A stretch of DNA of 50,671 nucleotides from Bacteroidetes bacterium OLB12 (GTDB taxonomy: Bacteria; Bacteroidota; Bacteroidia; Cytophagales; Cyclobacteriaceae), in NCBI GenBank assembly GCA_001567185.1, contig LNFR01000067.1:1-50671 (forward strand). Direction: 5' to 3'. The translations under genes were made by a program, and so were the position numbers. The notes under the pieces were generated by a model that did no database searches, was not told the DNA's origin, and saw nothing but the letters and a program-made list of their open reading frames with translations. This document shows positions 7,777 through 16,753 of the stretch, piece after piece. Every line of letters starts with the position of its first letter. Position 1 is the stretch's first letter.

Positions 7777-10700
7777 CTACCACGTAAGCAGGTAATTAAC
7801 CAATAAATTAAACTCTTGCTGACTAAGGGTTGAGCCGAAGTGATCGGGCATAATGGTGTATTTGGATGGCGTTTGCGAAACAATGTTTTTCTTTGGAATG
7901 GAGAATTCATTTCCGGTCAGATCGCCAAACACAATCACCGCGCCTTCATCTCTCCGGTAAATACCGGTTTGCACTTTACCATCTTTGGTAGTAATAGTAT
8001 AATTGCGGAAGGCCTCTGAGATGTTCCGGTTCGGATCAAGAATTTTCTCACCGAGTGCATCGGCACCGCGCTTACCAATTCCATGCAATTGCGGCCCAAT
8101 GCCCGACAATGTGTATTTGCGATGGCAGGCATTGCAGTGTGTATAGAATAATGCCGAACCAGAATCAAGTTGGGCAACAGATGTTTGTCTGAAATTTTTA
8201 AATGCGGCAAGGCGCTGATCAATCAATGCCTGCCGCTCTTTGCTTACGGGTTCAATATTCGCAGTTACCTGTTCATATTCTTTGCGTTGAGCGGCCGAAA
8301 TATTTGCCAGCATGCTTTCTTCTACCTTCGGATCTACCAGCGTTCTTGTAGTAAACGTTCCTTCCCGCACTTGCTTAAGCAAAAGATCTTTTCCGGCCGA
8401 TGAGTGTGCCAGCGCTACGGCAATACTTGCTTCAAGATCGGCTGGGGCCTTCTGTACGCGGATTAATACAGCATTTGTTTCTGCGCCCGGCCATTCGCCC
8501 AATAGGGTGGCAACCCGTTTCTTTAGGTCAGATTTAAGGGTATCGTTTGTAAGAATTTTTTCTGAAGCCTGCCACGCTGTCTGGGGAGATACCTTCATGA
8601 GCGAACGGAGTGCGGCTGATTTCAAATCAATATTATCTGATCTTTCAATAAAAGTTTCTAAAACCTGTTCGGTAGATTTTACCTGGTAATCTCCGGCAAG
8701 TTGTACAGCAAAGAATTGTTGTGAAACAACCTCATCATTTACCGGTTTAAAATCAACTGGGTATTTTTTCAACAATGCTTCTGCAATTTCCTTTCCCCAG
8801 GCTTCCAGTTGTTTGGAGTGTGTATCGCGTTGGGCAAGTCCGTCTTTAATTCCCCGAAAGGTCTGTGCATTTTGGTCAGCATCTGCGGTTACCCTGTTTT
8901 TAGCTTTTTCAATTTCAGCTTCCAGCTGGGCTGCAGGGATGTAACGTGCTATTTGCTGATAGGCAAGCCGTGTTTTGTCTTTTTGCATGTTGTTACCCTG
9001 AAGAAATTTTGAAAGGAAGGCGGCCGCTTCTGCAGAGTGTACATCCACCAGGGTGCCCGCAATAAATGCCTGATCCTGGCTGCTCCATTCTTTTGCTAAT
9101 GTCAACCTCATCAGATCATTATTGCGAAGTAAATTTCGCAACACAAGCCGGGCGGTATAAACCAGGTGTGTATCTTCTGCAGGTGTGGACTGTAAGATCT
9201 TCAGAGCCGCATCTACTGAACTCATTTCTTTATAACGTGTTAACAACTCGGTGGCGGCACGCTGCACATGCGCATCGGTGTCGTTCAGCGAATTTAAGAC
9301 GAGGGGATGAAATACATCAGGGTGCGAACCCCACTCGCGCAAAATGCGAAGGGTGTGCAAGCGAACCAGGGGCGAGGTGTGCGCGAGCGATTGTTTCATA
9401 ATATCCTGGGTTAATCCATCTAAACGATAAAGAACCCAAAGTGCGTGAATATATTTTTTCGGATTGGTGCTATCGGTGAGCAACGCTTTTAGTGGTTCTA
9501 TAGCTTCAGTTCCAATCCTGTCTGCAACCTGATCGGCCGCAGCCATGCGCGTTACAATATTGTCGAGGTCAAAGGCAGCAATTAATTCATCCAGTTTTGC
9601 TGCGGTAAGGTCGCGCACATTGTTTTGTTCACCTTTATAGGTAATGCGCCAGATCCGTCCGCGTTGTTTGTCGCGCTTGGGGTGGCCCAGGGGCACTTCG
9701 TAATGGCCGATAATAGCATTGTAAAAATCGGCTACATAGATGGCGCCATCGGGGCCCAGCTTGATGTTTACCGGCCTGAACCAGGGGTCTTCGCTCTTGA
9801 TCAGATCTACTTCTGATTTACCTACTGGCGAGGAGCCATTGTTTTGCCAGGTGTACCGGTGTACGCGCGAACTTAACGCATCGCCAATAAAAAAATTACC
9901 CTGAAACTCTTTTGGGAATTTGGTATCACCATAATATGCAATGCCACAAAGGGCGGTAGCTTCGGTTTCCAGCGGTTTCATATCAGGACCAAAGGCCATA
10001 ATTTCTGGCTTGGCAAAGTGCGGATAATCTGCACCGCGTATTAATTGATAAAGCGGTGAACTGTGGCTATCGGTAGAGTAGATGTATCCGTTTTCGTCAT
10101 ACGCTAAACCAAATGGATTTACCTGGCCATAAGTCATTTGTTCAATTCTGCTTCCATCGGGCCTGAGCCGAAACGTGTTTCCTGAAAGTAAGGTAATCGA
10201 ATCGCCATCGGCACCGGCAATTTTTGATAAGTTGGTAAAGCCATGACAACCGTGCACCCAGCCATCGTAGCCCCGAATAAAATTGCTTACCATGCCGTGC
10301 GTATCCTGAAAGCCAAACGGACCGATTAACTTTTTTGTCCATTCTGGTTTTTCATCACCACCCGTGTTGGCAAACTTATAAAGGTTAGGCACACTAAAAA
10401 CCAGGTTGCCATCTGTAAGCGGCAGTACACCCACCGGAATATTCAGCGTATCGGATACAACGGTAAACTTATCGGCCACGCCATCGTGGTCAGTGTCTTC
10501 CAGAATAGTAAGTTTATCAGTACTCTTCGATCCAACCTGTGTAGGAAAAGGGTATTCAAATGATTGGGTTACCCACATTCTTCCTTTGGCATCAAACGTC
10601 ATGTTGATGGGCTTATCAATATTTGGTTCAGAGGCAAAAAGTTGAATTTCGAAGCCGGGTGGAAGTTTAAATCCCTTTCGCTCTTCTTCGGGTGTACGCG

Positions 10701-10842
10701 GATCGGTAGTCCGGATGTTTTCATTGAACAGCGCTCCGCTGTATTTGTCTTCGTTATCCTGTTTGCTGCAGGATTGTACTACCAGTGCGGCAGGAATAAG
10801 CATGCTGATCGCAATTTTTTGCAGGCTGTTACAAAGGTGCAT
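7777..10842 (-). CDS. PVC-type heme-binding lipoprotein: sorbosone-dehydrogenase-like propeller, HEAT-like repeats, cytochrome c
   Basis: This 1021-residue protein begins with a signal ending in the lipobox VQSC (about residue 25). Residues about 55-400 resemble the membrane-bound dehydrogenase/L-sorbosone dehydrogenase propeller (LPPGFEIQLFASEPNIDKP, MTFDAKGRMWVTQSFEYP, GPDGAIYVADFYN). Residues about 430-880 form helical HEAT-like repeats. The last about 120 residues are a cytochrome c domain with one heme motif, CNACH, and a candidate axial Met in YTIMPDHF. This architecture is known mostly from Planctomycetes-Verrucomicrobia-Chlamydiae and from Bacteroidota. Electron transfer from a sugar or alcohol substrate is inferred. 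The FG-GAP gene downstream is a likely partner. The substrate and cofactor (possibly PQQ) are not visible. Confidence 0.85.
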   Translation of the reverse strand: MHLCNSLQKIAISMLIPAALVVQSCSKQDNEDKYSGALFNENIRTTDPRTPEEERKGFKLPPGFEIQLFASEPNIDKPINMTFDAKGRMWVTQSFEYPFPTQVGSKSTDKLTILEDTDHDGVADKFTVVSDTLNIPVGVLPLTDGNLVFSVPNLYKFANTGGDEKPEWTKKLIGPFGFQDTHGMVSNFIRGYDGWVHGCHGFTNLSKIAGADGDSITLLSGNTFRLRPDGSRIEQMTYGQVNPFGLAYDENGYIYSTDSHSSPLYQLIRGADYPHFAKPEIMAFGPDMKPLETEATALCGIAYYGDTKFPKEFQGNFFIGDALSSRVHRYTWQNNGSSPVGKSEVDLIKSEDPWFRPVNIKLGPDGAIYVADFYNAIIGHYEVPLGHPKRDKQRGRIWRITYKGEQNNVRDLTAAKLDELIAAFDLDNIVTRMAAADQVADRIGTEAIEPLKALLTDSTNPKKYIHALWVLYRLDGLTQDIMKQSLAHTSPLVRLHTLRILREWGSHPDVFHPLVLNSLNDTDAHVQRAATELLTRYKEMSSVDAALKILQSTPAEDTHLVYTARLVLRNLLRNNDLMRLTLAKEWSSQDQAFIAGTLVDVHSAEAAAFLSKFLQGNNMQKDKTRLAYQQIARYIPAAQLEAEIEKAKNRVTADADQNAQTFRGIKDGLAQRDTHSKQLEAWGKEIAEALLKKYPVDFKPVNDEVVSQQFFAVQLAGDYQVKSTEQVLETFIERSDNIDLKSAALRSLMKVSPQTAWQASEKILTNDTLKSDLKKRVATLLGEWPGAETNAVLIRVQKAPADLEASIAVALAHSSAGKDLLLKQVREGTFTTRTLVDPKVEESMLANISAAQRKEYEQVTANIEPVSKERQALIDQRLAAFKNFRQTSVAQLDSGSALFYTHCNACHRKYTLSGIGPQLHGIGKRGADALGEKILDPNRNISEAFRNYTITTKDGKVQTGIYRRDEGAVIVFGDLTGNEFSIPKKNIVSQTPSKYTIMPDHFGSTLSQQEFNLLVNYLLTW

Positions 10843-10990
10843 AGTGTGGTGAGGGTTATTATTTGAACAAGAACTATTTGGTAAATGGGTTAAATGCTTA
10901 ATTCGATCATGTTAAAATAGGAGTTTTTATGATGAATGAAAAGGCTATGTATTACCAGGTGGATTATAACTTAGATTAGCGATGGCATCC

Positions 10991-11022
10991 TTGCAAGTAT
11001 TGGAGGAGTAACATTAACTTTA
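10991..11022 (+). promoter_or_regulatory. Weak Bacteroidota-type promoter candidate for the T9SS cargo gene
   Basis: TTG at 10991-10993 is followed after 21 bases by TAACTTTA at 11015-11022, one base off the TAnnTTTG form. The ATG is only 5 bases further on, so transcription from here would give an almost leaderless message. The purine run GGAGGAG at 11002-11008 lies too far from the ATG to be a good ribosome site. Treat this as tentative. Confidence 0.2.
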
Positions 11023-11026
11023 AGCC

Positions 11027-14000
11027 ATGTGTGTTCAAAAAGCGCTTGTTTGGTTTTGTTGTTTGTTTGGCTGGATAAGCAGCTATGCCCGTCAGATCGA
11101 ATTTATTGAAAATAAGTGCCAGTGGCCTGAAGAGATAAAATTCAGTGCCCGGATACCGGGCGGAACTATGCAGTTGCAACGTGCGGGTTTTAGTTATGCT
11201 TTTGCCGACTATGCCCGATTGGAAAAATTACATGAACTGGGGCACGGCACACCCAACGAATCGCATGGAATGGAAGCAGAAACCACCTTAAACGGGCACC
11301 GGGTTCATGTCACGTTTCATGGTGCAAATGAAACTGCAGTTATATCACCAACCGGTAAACTTTCAAGATATTATAATTATTTTCTGGGTGCCGATCCAAC
11401 AACCTGGGCGGCACGGGCGCATGCTTTTACGGGCGTGCAGTACACCCACTTTTATCCGGGTATTGATTTGAACGTGTATAGCCAGGGTAACAACATTAAA
11501 TATGATTTTTATGTAGCAGCGGGAGCGCAAGCCTCGCAAATTGCATTTGAATATGTTGGGGCCGACAAGTTGTATCTGAATGAAGGTGACCTGAAGATTG
11601 AAGCATCGCAGTTTAGCTTTATAGAAAAAAAACCTGTGGCGTGGCAATGGATTGAGGGGACAAAACACTTTTTGCCTTGTGTATTTACACTGGATGGTAC
11701 CGTGGTTCGGTTTCACTTTCCGGAAGGTTATAATGCCTGCTATCCATTAGTAATCGACCCGCTTTTAATTTTTTCTACCTATAGTGGTTCTACTGCCGAT
11801 AATTGGGGAAGCACGGCCACACCCGGAGAACACGGAAGTCTTTATTCGGCCGGTGTAACCAACCATAACCTGGGCGGTACTTTTCCGGCCACACCCGGTG
11901 CGTTTCAGGTTACTACAGCCGGTTCGTACGATGTAGCCATTCTGAAGTATGATTCAGCCGGTGCAAACTTATTGTATGCCACCTACCTGGGTGGATCGAA
12001 TGGAGAATCGCCTCATAGCTTAATAATGGATCAGGATAAAAATCTCTGGATACTTGGTACCACCAGTTCGGATAACTTTCCAACCACAACCGGGGCAATC
12101 GATAACAGTTATAATGGTGGTGTTGGGTTGTTTAATGTGATTTCTTATGAAACAGGCTCTGATATTTTTGTTGCCAAACTAAGTGCCGATGGGAGTAACC
12201 TTCTTGCCAGCACCTATATAGGCGGATCAGCCAATGACGGACTAAACCCGATTAACAGCCCGCTGGTTCGAAACTATGGCGATGAATTGCGCGGAGATAT
12301 TATTGTGGACACAAATGGTGATGTGTACATCAGTACTGTTACTGCTTCCGCAGATTTTCCAGGTGTAAACAGTTTTAGTACAACCTATCGCGGTGGGGTT
12401 ACCGATGCTGTAATCATGCACCTGAATGCATCGCTTACTCAAATCCTTTGGTCAGCGTTTTTAGGGGGTGCCGGTGCAGATGCGTCTCATACAATTAAAA
12501 TAACAGAAGCGGGCGATGTTTGGGTAGCGGGTGGTTCTACCAGTACAGATTTTCCAACTACGGCTGGTACTTACCAAACCACGTTGGCGGGTGATGCCGA
12601 TGGATGGATGGCAAAATTAAAAGCCGATGGTTCTGAAGTGTTGGTTGCTTCTTTTACGGGAACTGCGCAGTACAACCAGGTGTATTTTATTGATCTGGAT
12701 CTGGACGAAAATGTTTATGTGTATGGTCAAACCGTTGGCGCTTTTCCGGTAACCCCCGGAGTGTTCTCGAACCCCAACAGTGGCCAGTTTTTGCAGAAGT
12801 TTGATAAAGACCTTACCACCCTTTTATTCTCAACCGTGTTTGGTGCGGGTAGGGGCATACCCGATATTTCGCCAACCGCATTTTTGGTAAACGATTGTAA
12901 TAATATTTATATGAGTGGCTGGGGCGGAGCTATTAATGCTTCGCGTGGATTTTGGATTAGTGGCACCAGTGGTATGCCTATTACACCCGATGCCTATCAG
13001 AAAACAACAGCGGGTTCTGATTTTTATTTTATTGTACTTACCAACGATGCCAGCGAAATGTTATACGCCACATTTCTGGGAGGCAATCAATCGCCCGTGC
13101 ATGTAGATGGTGGCACAAGCCGTTTCGATAAAGGAGGTATTGTGTATCATTCTGTATGTGGCGGCTGTGGCGGTGGTTTTGATGATTTTCCAACAACGCC
13201 AAATGCCTGGAGCCGGTTAAATCAAAGCATTAATTGTAATAATGCAGCGTTTAAGTTTGATTTATCTTCGTTAAAAGCCCGGATTCAGACAAACAACATC
13301 ACCTTTGATATGCCCGGGTTAAACCGTGTGTGTATTCCCGATCCGATTGTGTTTCAAAACCTGAGTACCGGTGGGCGAATTTACGAATGGAGTTTTGGTG
13401 ATGGCGGCCAGGTGGTAAAACAAGATACCTCGTTTATTATGCATCGGTATAATCAACCTGGTACATACCGGGTTAAGTTGCTGGCTATTGATGCAGGTAC
13501 TTGTATTGGTATGGATTCAACCTTTACGCAAGTGGTTGTATCTAAAGCAGCCGGAGAAGCAGGGCCTGATGCCGATATGTGTTTCCATGCCGGCACACAA
13601 CTTACGGCTTCGGGTGGCGTGAGTTACGAATGGCGAAATGTTAACAATACCTTCACCTCAACCGAGCAATCGCCCGTTGTAAATCCGGAAAAAGATGAGC
13701 GGTATATTGTTTCGATTATTGACTTTAACGGATGTGTTAAAAAAGATACGGTTAATATCCGGGTAATACCCGAAATAGAATTGGATTTTAGCCTGGCAAA
13801 AGTTTACAACTGTTTTAACCGGCCCACAATACAGGTACAGCATCTTTTATCTTCTGATGAACCGGTCTTTTTTGATTTTGGCGATGGCACCACCTCCGAT
13901 TTGGAACAAACCGAACATACCTACCAGCAGGATGGAACTTATGCGGTTAAGTTGGTTGGCCTGAAGGAAACGTGCGTGTATGAAAAGGTGATGAGCATAC

Positions 14001-14272
14001 CCGTGTATGAATTGAAAGTACCCAACGTAATTACACCCGATGAATTCCCGGAGAACAACAAATTTGTAATTCAATATGGGGCCGGCAAATTATCAGCTTC
14101 TTCCCTTAGCGCCCGTGTAGTGATTGTAAACCGGTGGGGAAAAAAAGTATTTGAGAGTCAAAATTATCAAGACGATTGGGATGCCGGTAATGTAGAAGCC
14201 GGTATGTATTTTTATGAAATACACATTCCGGGCGAGGCAGTTTGCAAAGGGTGGCTTCAGGTGGTAAAGTGA
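11027..14272 (+). CDS. T9SS type B cargo protein with SBBP propeller and PKD domains
   Basis: This 1081-residue protein has an N-terminal signal, then a beta-rich domain (about residues 20-240) with the pattern FIENKCQWPEEIKFSARIPG seen in DUF7948/SBBP proteins. SBBP beta-propeller repeats follow (about 245-750; ATYLGGSNGES, STYIGGSANDG, SAFLGGAGADA, ATFLGGNQSP). Two PKD-like domains follow (EWSFGDGGQV; FFDFGDGTTSD). The last about 85 residues match the CHU_C/T9SS type B sorting domain (VPNVITPDEFPENN, VIVNRWGKKVFES, GMYFYEIHI). It should cross the outer membrane by the gliding/PorSS pathway, with the C-terminal domain recognised by T9SS. The T9SS plug gene lies at 21.2-22.5 kb. Adhesion or surface binding is a likely role. 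Confidence 0.88.
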   Translation: MCVQKALVWFCCLFGWISSYARQIEFIENKCQWPEEIKFSARIPGGTMQLQRAGFSYAFADYARLEKLHELGHGTPNESHGMEAETTLNGHRVHVTFHGANETAVISPTGKLSRYYNYFLGADPTTWAARAHAFTGVQYTHFYPGIDLNVYSQGNNIKYDFYVAAGAQASQIAFEYVGADKLYLNEGDLKIEASQFSFIEKKPVAWQWIEGTKHFLPCVFTLDGTVVRFHFPEGYNACYPLVIDPLLIFSTYSGSTADNWGSTATPGEHGSLYSAGVTNHNLGGTFPATPGAFQVTTAGSYDVAILKYDSAGANLLYATYLGGSNGESPHSLIMDQDKNLWILGTTSSDNFPTTTGAIDNSYNGGVGLFNVISYETGSDIFVAKLSADGSNLLASTYIGGSANDGLNPINSPLVRNYGDELRGDIIVDTNGDVYISTVTASADFPGVNSFSTTYRGGVTDAVIMHLNASLTQILWSAFLGGAGADASHTIKITEAGDVWVAGGSTSTDFPTTAGTYQTTLAGDADGWMAKLKADGSEVLVASFTGTAQYNQVYFIDLDLDENVYVYGQTVGAFPVTPGVFSNPNSGQFLQKFDKDLTTLLFSTVFGAGRGIPDISPTAFLVNDCNNIYMSGWGGAINASRGFWISGTSGMPITPDAYQKTTAGSDFYFIVLTNDASEMLYATFLGGNQSPVHVDGGTSRFDKGGIVYHSVCGGCGGGFDDFPTTPNAWSRLNQSINCNNAAFKFDLSSLKARIQTNNITFDMPGLNRVCIPDPIVFQNLSTGGRIYEWSFGDGGQVVKQDTSFIMHRYNQPGTYRVKLLAIDAGTCIGMDSTFTQVVVSKAAGEAGPDADMCFHAGTQLTASGGVSYEWRNVNNTFTSTEQSPVVNPEKDERYIVSIIDFNGCVKKDTVNIRVIPEIELDFSLAKVYNCFNRPTIQVQHLLSSDEPVFFDFGDGTTSDLEQTEHTYQQDGTYAVKLVGLKETCVYEKVMSIPVYELKVPNVITPDEFPENNKFVIQYGAGKLSASSLSARVVIVNRWGKKVFESQNYQDDWDAGNVEAGMYFYEIHIPGEAVCKGWLQVVK

Positions 14273-14325
14273 AGAATCAGTTCCTTACGCAGACGCGATC
14301 GTTACGCTTGTACACTATGTACCCC

Positions 14326-14420
14326 ATCATTCACCGTCATGGCGGACAAGCAGACAAGATTGAGTTTGAAAGCTTGATTAAATTTCAATTAGTAGTCTGG
14401 CATGTTCTGCAATCCTGTTG
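14326..14420 (+). repeat. Dispersed hairpin repeat, copy A (diverged)
   Basis: This is the most diverged of three related copies in the window. Its ends are ATGGCGGA (14339-14346) and TCTGCAAT (14406-14413), nearly complementary, around a 75-base element. The internal part AAGCTTGATTAAATTTCAATT is shortened relative to the other copies. The upstream flank (ATCATTCAC-GTCAT) is shared with copy B. Confidence 0.7.
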
Positions 14421-14479
14421 AACTATGTTGATGTTGGTCAGAATTTGCTGTTGACCCGTAACGTACTATGCCTTATCCT

Positions 14480-14584
14480 ATCATTCACTGTCATTGCGGA
14501 CAAGCAACCAGGCTTGAGTTTAAAAGCTTAATGATTTCATTAAGATTCAGTTTCAATTAATAGTCTGGCGCGTTCCGCAATCCC
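14480..14584 (+). repeat. Dispersed hairpin repeat, copy B
   Basis: Exact 8-base inverted ends ATTGCGGA (14493-14500) and TCCGCAAT (14574-14581) bound an 89-base unit. Nested inside are the arms CTTAATGA and TCATTAAG with a two-base loop. The unit is nearly identical to copy C at 16.6 kb, in the same orientation. The form CATTGCG...CGCAATC resembles abundant intergenic repeat families of Bacteroidota. Confidence 0.85.
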
Positions 14585-14680
14585 CTCGTTGTTGCAAGTC
14601 GCCTGACCTGCAATATTAAAGTACGTTAAAATTCCATTGGAAAACCATACCGTATAGTAGTGTAGCAATTACTGTAAAAA

Positions 14681-15421
14681 CTATTTTTTTGTCAAGGAAC
14701 ATGGTATTTCAGCAAAACGGGTTCGGTACCAGCAAATGGCAACGGCTGCTGTGTATATAATCCAGCCCAACACCATCATGGTTGGTTGGGTAACTTCAAT
14801 ATCAGAATCTTCAGTATGCCCAAGCCAGGGCAACGTGCCTAGTATTATCGAAAAGAAAAGACATATAGCAAATTCGTGCTGGCGAAAGAATTGAAGACTA
14901 CTACTTGGGAAATTATACTGGCTAACTGTTTTGTACGGATTATACTTACCAGCCTGTTGCTGTAACCAAATTGCTTCAGCTTTTGAAAGTCTGTTGCTGA
15001 TGCGCACACGCTGCTGGTTGGCTAAAACCAGGTAAAGAACGTATTCAGATTCGGCATCGGCATCGTCACTCATTTTATATTCATAGTAAATAATCTTTAT
15101 ATCCGTGTTATAAATGGTTGTGCCGAACAGCGTTGAGAAGCCACCCCGGCATTTTATATAATTTGGTGTTATAATCAGTTGATGGTTAGTAACAAACCAA
15201 AGTAGCCCTATAAGAACCACCGAAACAATTATCAAATCGGGAATAAACCAATTGGGAAGGCGATCGCGATTAACGACAAACAGTATGTTAAAAACCACAA
15301 TTAGCCCTGAAATAATATAGAATGAACTGTTGCGCCAGGTTATTTTAACCTGATCACCTTCCTCATGCAGGTCAAAATTTTTGGATGGGTCTTCTACCGG
15401 TGCTTTTGATTTTTTACTCAT
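14681..15421 (-). CDS. Four-helix membrane protein with possible PH-like middle domain
   Basis: I do not recognise this 246-residue protein. It has a charged N-terminal tail (MSKKSKAPVEDPSK), two membrane helices (about residues 32-50 and 61-79), a beta-rich middle section (about 80-160; LIITPNYIKCRGG, YVLYLVLANQQRVRI), and two more helices near the C-terminus. The helix pair followed by a beta section resembles bacterial PH-like (YdbS-type) proteins, but that is only a fold guess. Codon use looks ordinary for the window. It sits between direct copies of the hairpin repeat with the toxin-antitoxin pair, so it may belong to a small accessory island. Confidence 0.6.
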   Translation of the reverse strand: MSKKSKAPVEDPSKNFDLHEEGDQVKITWRNSSFYIISGLIVVFNILFVVNRDRLPNWFIPDLIIVSVVLIGLLWFVTNHQLIITPNYIKCRGGFSTLFGTTIYNTDIKIIYYEYKMSDDADAESEYVLYLVLANQQRVRISNRLSKAEAIWLQQQAGKYNPYKTVSQYNFPSSSLQFFRQHEFAICLFFSIILGTLPWLGHTEDSDIEVTQPTMMVLGWIIYTAAVAICWYRTRFAEIPCSLTKK

Positions 15422-15680
15422 CGCAATTAAAGTTAATAAAATGTTTGAATAATTTTGACTGCGGTGATTTACTTTACCGTGCCCACGTGGGAGTTCTTCT
15501 CAACGTGCGAGATGGAAGTTGATAACAGATGAATGGTTCAATTAAGCTACCCCCTTGTCAAAATTAGTTGTTGCAGACCAGCCAGAAACTTATAATTGCC
15601 TCCTTAGGCTACAGTTTTCATTTAATCCCTTAGCTATTATTCGGCATTGCAACTGTCGAACGGCCTAATAGGCTGCTTTT

Positions 15681-16075
15681 TTATCGTACTTTGTGTGGGT
15701 TAACAACTTTCAAGGTATTGATGTTAGAAAAATCTTTTTCGTTGTTGGTTATAAGCGTTAGATCGTAAACAATAGCCGTAGCTGCGATGATGGCATCGGG
15801 AAGTTTATTTTATGCTCCTTGCGGATGTCAGCTGTCTTAACCTTGATAGATTGTTCCAGTTCAATAACCAGGGCATCGTTAATGAAATTGTGAAGAACTT
15901 GCAGGTCTTTTTCAGTAGCTGTTTTCCAACAAAGGAGTTCAATCTCGGTAATTGCAGAAATGCAAGGCTGAGTTTCGGTGAGTAGGCCATCGATGTATTT
16001 CTCAGCCGTAGGCGGAAAATGTTGTTGCAAATAGTAGATAGCCGTATTGGTATCCCAAAGATATTTTACTCCCAT
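15681..16075 (-). CDS. vapC: VapC-like PIN-domain toxin, broken by a single-base frameshift
   Basis: PIN-domain ribonuclease toxins cut RNA using four acidic residues and Mg2+. From ATG 16075 the frame gives MGVKYLWDTNTAIYYL (Asp8) and ITEIELL (Glu44). Near 15803-15812 it then slips into nonsense, ending at 15758. Adding one base (T3 at 15804-15806 to T4) restores KIKLPDAIIAATAIVYDLTL and then ITNNEKDF, which supply Asp94 and Asp115, and the frame runs to a stop at 15681-15683, giving 131 residues, a normal VapC length. The start overlaps the antitoxin gene by 10 bases. As read, the toxin lacks two of four catalytic acids. It is either a dead toxin or a sequencing error; eight similar indels in the window favour error. 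Confidence 0.8.
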
Positions 16076-16275
16076 GCACCGCGTAGTTCATTAAGCTGGT
16101 TATCAATGTCGGAGATAGGCTGTTTGGTCATGGCTCCCTTGTAGCGTTCAGCCCAATTAACAGTAGCAGGTTGGTCTTTATCTTTACGCATACGAATAAG
16201 TTGAAGTAGTTCCAGGTCTTGCAGGAGCTTCAGAGCCTTTTCGTTGATGATATCTACTGTGATTGTCTTTATCAT
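16066..16275 (-). CDS. Antitoxin of a VapBC-like pair
   Basis: This 69-residue protein precedes and overlaps the PIN toxin gene by 10 bases, the usual antitoxin-first order. The N-terminus MIKTITVDIINEKALKLLQDL resembles the short beta-strand and helix start of small Bacteroidota antitoxins. The C-terminal part (TKQPISDIDNQLNELRGAWE) is acidic and probably disordered until it binds the toxin. It should neutralise VapC and repress the shared promoter upstream of 16275. No family name can be given with certainty, and no clear operator was seen in the upstream 60 bases. Confidence 0.75.
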   Translation of the reverse strand: MIKTITVDIINEKALKLLQDLELLQLIRMRKDKDQPATVNWAERYKGAMTKQPISDIDNQLNELRGAWE

Positions 16276-16753
16276 AGCTTTGTTATTTTACAAATGCTTT
16301 CTTTGTTTAGGGCTACTTACCGATCATTCCCCGTAGTCCCTATTTCTTCGGCCAGATTCTTTGACCCGGTTGTCTTCTAAGTTGTATTTACATCCCTTCA
16401 ACGCTACCATTATTTTTATCTAAAGTTGCCTTTAATCACTAGCTAAACGAGATCAGGCTAGCAAAGTTATCAATTATGGGATTACTTGACAAATGTAAAC
16501 CACTCAGGCGCAAGTATTACCCTTGTGCCGTTATGTACTTCCATCATACCCTGTCATTGCGGACAAGCAACCAGGCTTGAGTTTAAAAGCTTAATGATTT
16601 TATTAAGATTCAGTTTCAGTTAAGAGTCTGGCGCGTTCCGCAATCCCGTTGAATGAATTCCCTACTTTAAGCTCGCCTTTGGCGAAGCCTCGTGCATGTA
16701 TTGGTGCATCGCAGTCCATGCTGCTGGTTCATTTAAAGATTTACAATAGTTGG
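16276..16753. other. 478-base gene-free stretch with hairpin repeat copy C
   Basis: No supported gene is present. The stretch should hold the promoter of the antitoxin gene at its left end, though no clean TAnnTTTG site was seen. A small stem with arms GGCGCAAG (16507-16514) and CTTGTGCC (16522-16529) lies just before repeat copy C. The final 100 bases up to the lipoprotein stop show nothing recognisable. Confidence 0.7.
16530..16650 (+). repeat. Dispersed hairpin repeat, copy C
   Basis: ATTGCGGA (16556-16563) and TCCGCAAT (16637-16644) bound an 89-base unit that matches copy B almost base for base, with a few substitutions in the centre (CTTAATGA-TT-TTATTAAG). The orientation is the same as copy B, so the two form direct repeats about 2.06 kb apart around the membrane protein and toxin-antitoxin genes. 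Confidence 0.85.

Larger units (their letters stand above)
14273..14680. other. 408-base gene-free stretch holding two hairpin repeats
   Basis: No supported gene lies here. The stretch contains repeat copies A and B, listed separately. The last 95 bases up to the next gene show no clear terminator or promoter. No tRNA-like cloverleaf was seen. Confidence 0.7.

Noticed and set aside
9066-9401. Plus-strand open frame of 111 codons inside the heme protein gene
   Set aside because: It lies fully antisense to a clear domain-rich gene, has no family motifs and an unlikely composition; many similar shadows occur across the window.
15642-15682. Possible terminator GCCT-AAT-AGGC followed by six T
   Set aside because: The stem is only four base pairs and points along the plus strand, where no gene ends.
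16507-16529. Small hairpin GGCGCAAG / CTTGTGCC as a separate regulatory RNA
   Set aside because: It is a single 8-base stem with one weak pair, no T run and no neighbouring start; it may be only the flank of repeat copy C.
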